Assembly: GCA_048270425.1 (NCBI GenBank)
Contig: JBLWSY010000004.1
Span: 173,597-237,596, forward strand
Direction: 5' to 3'
Source of the DNA: Oceanospirillum sp048270425
GTDB taxonomy: Bacteria > Pseudomonadota > Gammaproteobacteria > Pseudomonadales > Halomonadaceae
Length of the DNA stretch: 64,000 nt
Shown: positions 60,983-64,000 of the stretch, piece by piece
Numbering within the stretch: the first letter of the stretch is position 1
How the letters are laid out: each line of letters begins with the position of its first letter
Program-made: the position numbers and the translations under genes
Notes under the pieces: generated by a model
What the model was told of the DNA's origin: nothing
Databases searched by the model: none
Seen by the model: the letters and a program-made list of their open reading frames with translations, nothing else

Positions 60983-61909
60983 ATGAGTGACAACGCCGCT
61001 AATACCGCCAAAAGCACCAATACAGAGCATGCTATCGAAGTGGTAAAGGTTCTTAGTGAAGCTTTGCCCTATATCCAGCGCTTCTCCGGTAAAACCATTG
61101 TGATCAAGTATGGCGGTAACGCTATGACTGATGAGGCACTGAAAGCATCTTTCGCCCGCGATATGGTGCTGATGAAAGAGGTTGGTATTAACCCGGTTGT
61201 GGTTCATGGTGGCGGTCCTCAGATTGGCGAGTTGCTGGAAAAACTTAAGATCGAATCCCGCTTTGTTAACGGTATGCGGGTTACCGATGAAGCCACTATG
61301 GATGTGGTGGAAATGGTACTCGGTGGTCTGGTGAATAAAGAGATCGTTAGCCTGATTAATCAGGCTGGCGGTAAAGCCGTTGGTCTGACCGGTAAAGATG
61401 GCGGCCTGATTCAGGCAACCAAGCTTAAAGTGACTCATAAAACCCCTGAGATGACGGCCCCGGAAATTATCGATATTGGTCATGTGGGTGAAGTGGCTGC
61501 CGTACAAACCGATGTGGTTGATATGTTGGTTCAGCGTGATTTTATCCCGGTTATTGCACCGATTGGCGTTGATAAAGAAGGCCGCTCTTATAACATCAAT
61601 GCAGATCTTGTAGCCGGTAAAGTAGCCGAAGCACTGGGTGCCGAGAAACTGATGTTGCTGACCAACATTGCCGGATTGCTTGATAAAGATGGCGATATCC
61701 TGACTGGGTTAAGTACTGCCCAGGTCGATGAGCTGATCGAAGATGGCACTATTTATGGCGGCATGTTGCCGAAAATTGGTTGTGCATTAAGCGCTGTTAA
61801 AAATGGCGTGGTAAGCTCTCATATTATTGATGGCCGGGTGCCTCACGCGACCCTGCTTGAGATCTTCACGGATGCCGGGGTGGGAACCCTTATCACCAAT
61901 CAGGACTGA
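60983..61909 (+). CDS. argB: Acetylglutamate kinase
   Basis: Phosphorylates N-acetyl-L-glutamate in arginine synthesis. The ATG at 60983, with AGG eight bases upstream, is preferred over an in-frame TTG at 60968. The 308-residue product has KTIVIKYGGNAMTDEALKAS, PVVVHGGGPQIGELLEKL, GGLVNKEIVSLINQAGGKA, NINADLVAGKVAEALGAEKL and IYGGMLPKIGCALSAVKNG. An N-terminal extension of about 15 residues before the catalytic core is typical of arginine-sensitive forms, suggesting feedback inhibition. slmA starts 47 bp further on. Confidence 0.95.
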   Translation: MSDNAANTAKSTNTEHAIEVVKVLSEALPYIQRFSGKTIVIKYGGNAMTDEALKASFARDMVLMKEVGINPVVVHGGGPQIGELLEKLKIESRFVNGMRVTDEATMDVVEMVLGGLVNKEIVSLINQAGGKAVGLTGKDGGLIQATKLKVTHKTPEMTAPEIIDIGHVGEVAAVQTDVVDMLVQRDFIPVIAPIGVDKEGRSYNINADLVAGKVAEALGAEKLMLLTNIAGLLDKDGDILTGLSTAQVDELIEDGTIYGGMLPKIGCALSAVKNGVVSSHIIDGRVPHATLLEIFTDAGVGTLITNQD

Positions 61910-61956
61910 TACCGGTAACGGGTACTGATAAAAAAGCTGGGAAAACTGGAAAGACC

Positions 61957-62574
61957 ATGACGCAGGATAGTAATCAGAAGCACACAAAATCGTCTCGCCG
62001 GGAGCAGATTCTGCAGGCATTAGTTCAAATGCTGGAGAACAACCCCGGTGCCAGAATCACCACCTCAAATCTGGCGAAAGAGGTTGGCTTGTCTGAAGCT
62101 GCGTTATATCGCCATTTCGCCAGCAAGGCGAAGATGTTTGAGGGGTTGATTGAGTTTATTGAAGATGCGGTTTTCAGCCGTGTTAACCGCATTCTTCATG
62201 ATGAACCTCAGGCGATTTATCGCTGTGAGCATCTGTTAACTCTGGTGTTGGCCTTTGCAGACCGAAACCCGGGGCTTTGCCGTATTCTTACCGGAGAGGC
62301 TCTGGTCGGTGAAAATGAGCGTCTGCGCAGTCGAGTGTCGCAATTCTATGAACGTTTGGAGACTCAGCTGAAGCAAATTCTGCGGGAAGCTGAAATCCGC
62401 GACCAGATGAAAACCCGTATGCCGGTTCCTGTGACTTCTCAGTTGCTGCTCTCCATTGTGGAAGGACGTATTCAGCAATACGCCCGCTCTGGGCGTTCAC
62501 CCGTTGAAAATTGGCCTGAGCAGTGGGCGTTCCTGGCCGGCGACCTTATGACACCGGTAGCTGTCGGCGTCTGA
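61957..62574 (+). CDS. slmA: Nucleoid occlusion factor SlmA
   Basis: TetR-type DNA-binding protein that blocks FtsZ ring assembly over the nucleoid. The 205-residue product has the helix-turn-helix block ITTSNLAKEVGLSEAALYRH near residue 34-53 and continues FASKAKMFEGLIEFIEDAVF, both characteristic of SlmA. Its position after coaBC-dut is conserved in Gammaproteobacteria. Its target sites (SBS) were not searched exhaustively here. Confidence 0.94.
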   Translation: MTQDSNQKHTKSSRREQILQALVQMLENNPGARITTSNLAKEVGLSEAALYRHFASKAKMFEGLIEFIEDAVFSRVNRILHDEPQAIYRCEHLLTLVLAFADRNPGLCRILTGEALVGENERLRSRVSQFYERLETQLKQILREAEIRDQMKTRMPVPVTSQLLLSIVEGRIQQYARSGRSPVENWPEQWAFLAGDLMTPVAVGV

Positions 62575-62605
62575 TCAGAGCTGCCCGAACGATTAAGGCG
62601 AAAAC

Positions 62606-63871
62606 ATGCCATTGAGAAAGCGCCTGCTGATTGCAGACAACTCTATCTTTTTTCGGGATGTACTCGCCCAAGCCCTGATGACTCAGGTCAAAGGGCTGCA
62701 GGTCGACTCTGTTAAAACCTGTGGTGAAGCAAAAAAACTGCTTGATGACAAACCTCAGGAATACATGGCTATTATCAGTGGCCTGATTCTGGAAGATGCC
62801 GCGCCCGGTGCCGCTCTGGATCTGGCAATTGAGCATAAAATTCCGGCTATTGCCCTGACCAGCTCATTGGATAGCGAAACCCGTAAATCCGTAATGGACC
62901 GGGATGTTATCGATTATTTCTTTAAAGATCAGGATGGACTGGAGGATGTGATCTCTCTGGTTAAGCGCCTGATCTCCAATCGAATGCACAAGGTGTTGGT
63001 GGTTGATGATTCAACCACTTACTGCGCCTACCTTAAAGTTCTGTTACAGCGACAGCATTATCAGGTCATTCTTGCAACCAGTGGTGAGCAGGCTGTCGAT
63101 ATTCTGGCCAGTCGCAGTGATATCTCCATGGTAATGATGGATTACCAGCTACCAGGGATGAGTGGCTACGATGTGATTCGACGTATTCGCAAACAGTATT
63201 CGTCTACAGAACTACCTATTATCGGTATTTCCGGTCAGATCGATCAGCAGATCCCTGCTCAGATTCTGAAGTGCGGTGCCAATGATTTTATGTACAAAGG
63301 CTTTACCGTCGAAGAGTTCTATAGCCGCATCAACAATATGATGGATCTGCTGCTGAGTGTCAGCGAGCTGAAGGAAGCGGCCTACAAAGATTTCCTTACT
63401 GGATTACCCAATCGTCAGTTTTTTTATCCCGCGGCGGATGAGCTGATTGCTCAGGCCGAAGATAGTGCTCTCGAGCTGGGGCTGGTGATGATGGATATTG
63501 ATTACTTCAAGAAGGTCAACGACAGCTACGGCCACAGTATCGGTGATGAGGTTCTGAAGGTGGTTGCTGATTGCATCCGTTCGGAAAGCCAGAATGACAC
63601 CCTGATAGCTCGTTTAGGAGGGGAAGAGTTTTGCCTGCTAACGCAGGGTGTGAGCGAGGCTGACTTGCTGGTGCGTATGGAAACGCTGCGAACTATGATC
63701 GAAAATACTGAAGTAACTCTGCCGGATAAAACTCTCAAGGTTACCCTGAGTATGGGCATTTGTATGCGCAGCGAAGAAAATCTGGAAGGTCTTATGGAAC
63801 AGGCGGATCAGGCTCTTTATAGCGCTAAAGAAAACGGCCGTAATCAGATCGCGCTTTATCAATCCCAGTAA
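62606..63871 (+). CDS. Diguanylate cyclase with two receiver domains (REC-REC-GGDEF)
   Basis: The 421-residue protein has two N-terminal receiver domains and a C-terminal GGDEF domain. Receiver 2 (about 128-250) has LVVDDS and phospho-acceptor D179 in MVMMDYQLPGMSG. Receiver 1 (about 1-125) looks degenerate: the first acidic pocket is ADNS and the acceptor position reads IISGLIL, with no Asp. The cyclase site is LGGEEF (GGEEF at 338-342), expected to be active. The inhibitory I-site RxxD position reads SQND, so product inhibition through it is probably lost. It follows slmA by 31 bp; its gene is complete and the insertion sequence beyond it begins 53 bp later. Confidence 0.93.
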   Translation: MPLRKRLLIADNSIFFRDVLAQALMTQVKGLQVDSVKTCGEAKKLLDDKPQEYMAIISGLILEDAAPGAALDLAIEHKIPAIALTSSLDSETRKSVMDRDVIDYFFKDQDGLEDVISLVKRLISNRMHKVLVVDDSTTYCAYLKVLLQRQHYQVILATSGEQAVDILASRSDISMVMMDYQLPGMSGYDVIRRIRKQYSSTELPIIGISGQIDQQIPAQILKCGANDFMYKGFTVEEFYSRINNMMDLLLSVSELKEAAYKDFLTGLPNRQFFYPAADELIAQAEDSALELGLVMMDIDYFKKVNDSYGHSIGDEVLKVVADCIRSESQNDTLIARLGGEEFCLLTQGVSEADLLVRMETLRTMIENTEVTLPDKTLKVTLSMGICMRSEENLEGLMEQADQALYSAKENGRNQIALYQSQ

Positions 63872-63924
63872 TGCTTATTACTTTCTGCTGTTGATATCGG
63901 ATTTAAATGAAAAACGCCGCAGGG

Positions 63925-64000
63925 TGAAGTGACCCCATAAAGTTGGACACTTTATTATCCGGCTGCCATGGCCTGAGTTCGATATTCAACTGGACTCAGG
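63925..64000 (-). mobile_element. End of an IS3-family (IS150-like) insertion sequence, continuing beyond the window
   Basis: TGAAGTGACCCCATAAAGTT (start 63925) and the following GGACAC form a terminal inverted repeat of the TGnnnTGACCCC...GTTGGACA type seen in IS150-group elements. The adjoining minus-strand sequence encodes the very end of a transposase, so this is the right-hand end of an element read leftward. The other end lies outside the window, so completeness and target duplications cannot be assessed. Confidence 0.8.
63955..64000 (-). CDS. IS3-family transposase OrfB, C-terminal fragment
   Basis: On the minus strand the last 14 codons read LSPVEYRTQAMAAG and stop at TAA (63957-63955). 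This SPVEYR end is the usual C-terminus of the DDE transposase OrfB of IS3 elements. The rest of the gene is outside the window. Confidence 0.8.
   Translation of the reverse strand, partial: LSPVEYRTQAMAAG

Noticed and set aside
1..64000. CRISPR array, prophage, toxin-antitoxin or defence island
   Set aside because: No regular repeat-spacer pattern, phage structural genes, or paired small genes of such types were seen on either strand.

Overview
The window is a stretch of gammaproteobacterial chromosome close to the replication origin. It opens inside recF, followed by gyrB, then gmhB and glyQS; next come the LPS genes (kdkA, a GT9 glycosyltransferase, waaA, a lipid A acyltransferase), trkHA-rsmB-fmt-def facing away from a LysM gene, and dprA, tsaC, hemF and aroE. 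This order resembles the dnaA-proximal segment of Pseudomonas and its marine relatives. Balanced base composition, the gene set and the protein sequences suggest a marine Oceanospirillales-type bacterium (Oceanospirillaceae-like); that placement is inference. Almost every gene is an intact core gene.

Layout. 1-8 kb: DNA replication/repair (recF, gyrB), ADP-heptose synthesis (gmhB), glycyl-tRNA synthetase (glyQS) and a periplasmic PAP2-like protein. 8-12.4 kb: Kdo/heptose/lipid A assembly. 12.4-18.4 kb: leftward potassium uptake and translation-initiation operon (def, fmt, rsmB, trkA, trkH). 18.6-25.2 kb: rightward LysM, dprA, tsaC, hemF, a CGWC thioredoxin-fold protein and aroE. 25.2-31.4 kb: a small membrane protein, an M48 lipoprotein protease, a gamma-carbonic anhydrase, prlC-yheV, a decayed endonuclease/exonuclease/phosphatase gene, thrB and a DUF2782 protein. 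31.4-44 kb: polA, a GGDEF-EAL receptor, a secreted helical repeat protein, polyamine genes speA/speE, a PHA-depolymerase-like lipoprotein, a DnaA-box cluster, an HD-GYP response regulator and tRNA-Arg(CCG). 44-57 kb: a c5-type cytochrome, rep, comM, ubiK, a nitrogen-control locus (PII-amtB-PII) with NtrC and sigma-54 sites, a copper/cytochrome-oxidase assembly trio, an AEC carrier, D-lactate dehydrogenase, SirB2 and mutM. 57-64 kb: rpmB-rpmG, radC, coaBC-dut-argB-slmA and a two-receiver diguanylate cyclase; the right edge enters an IS3-family insertion sequence.

How the genes work together. Three separate c-di-GMP proteins (GGDEF-EAL, HD-GYP, REC-REC-GGDEF) imply active second-messenger control. 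The LPS genes form a compact Kdo/heptose/lipid A set. The PII-amtB-PII locus has the clearest regulatory architecture in the window: a good NtrC site about 150 bp upstream of a canonical -24/-12 promoter.

I did not find a clearly new multi-gene system (no defence island, CRISPR array, prophage or biosynthetic cluster). The best leads are small: a broken EEP nuclease gene behind thrB, an inverted pair of perfect DnaA boxes about 40 kb from recF, a secreted protein with seven ungapped 11-residue repeats beside a c-di-GMP receptor, a Met/His/Cys-bearing membrane-anchored protein heading the copper trio, and a pair of divergent LPS genes whose start codons share the same four bases.
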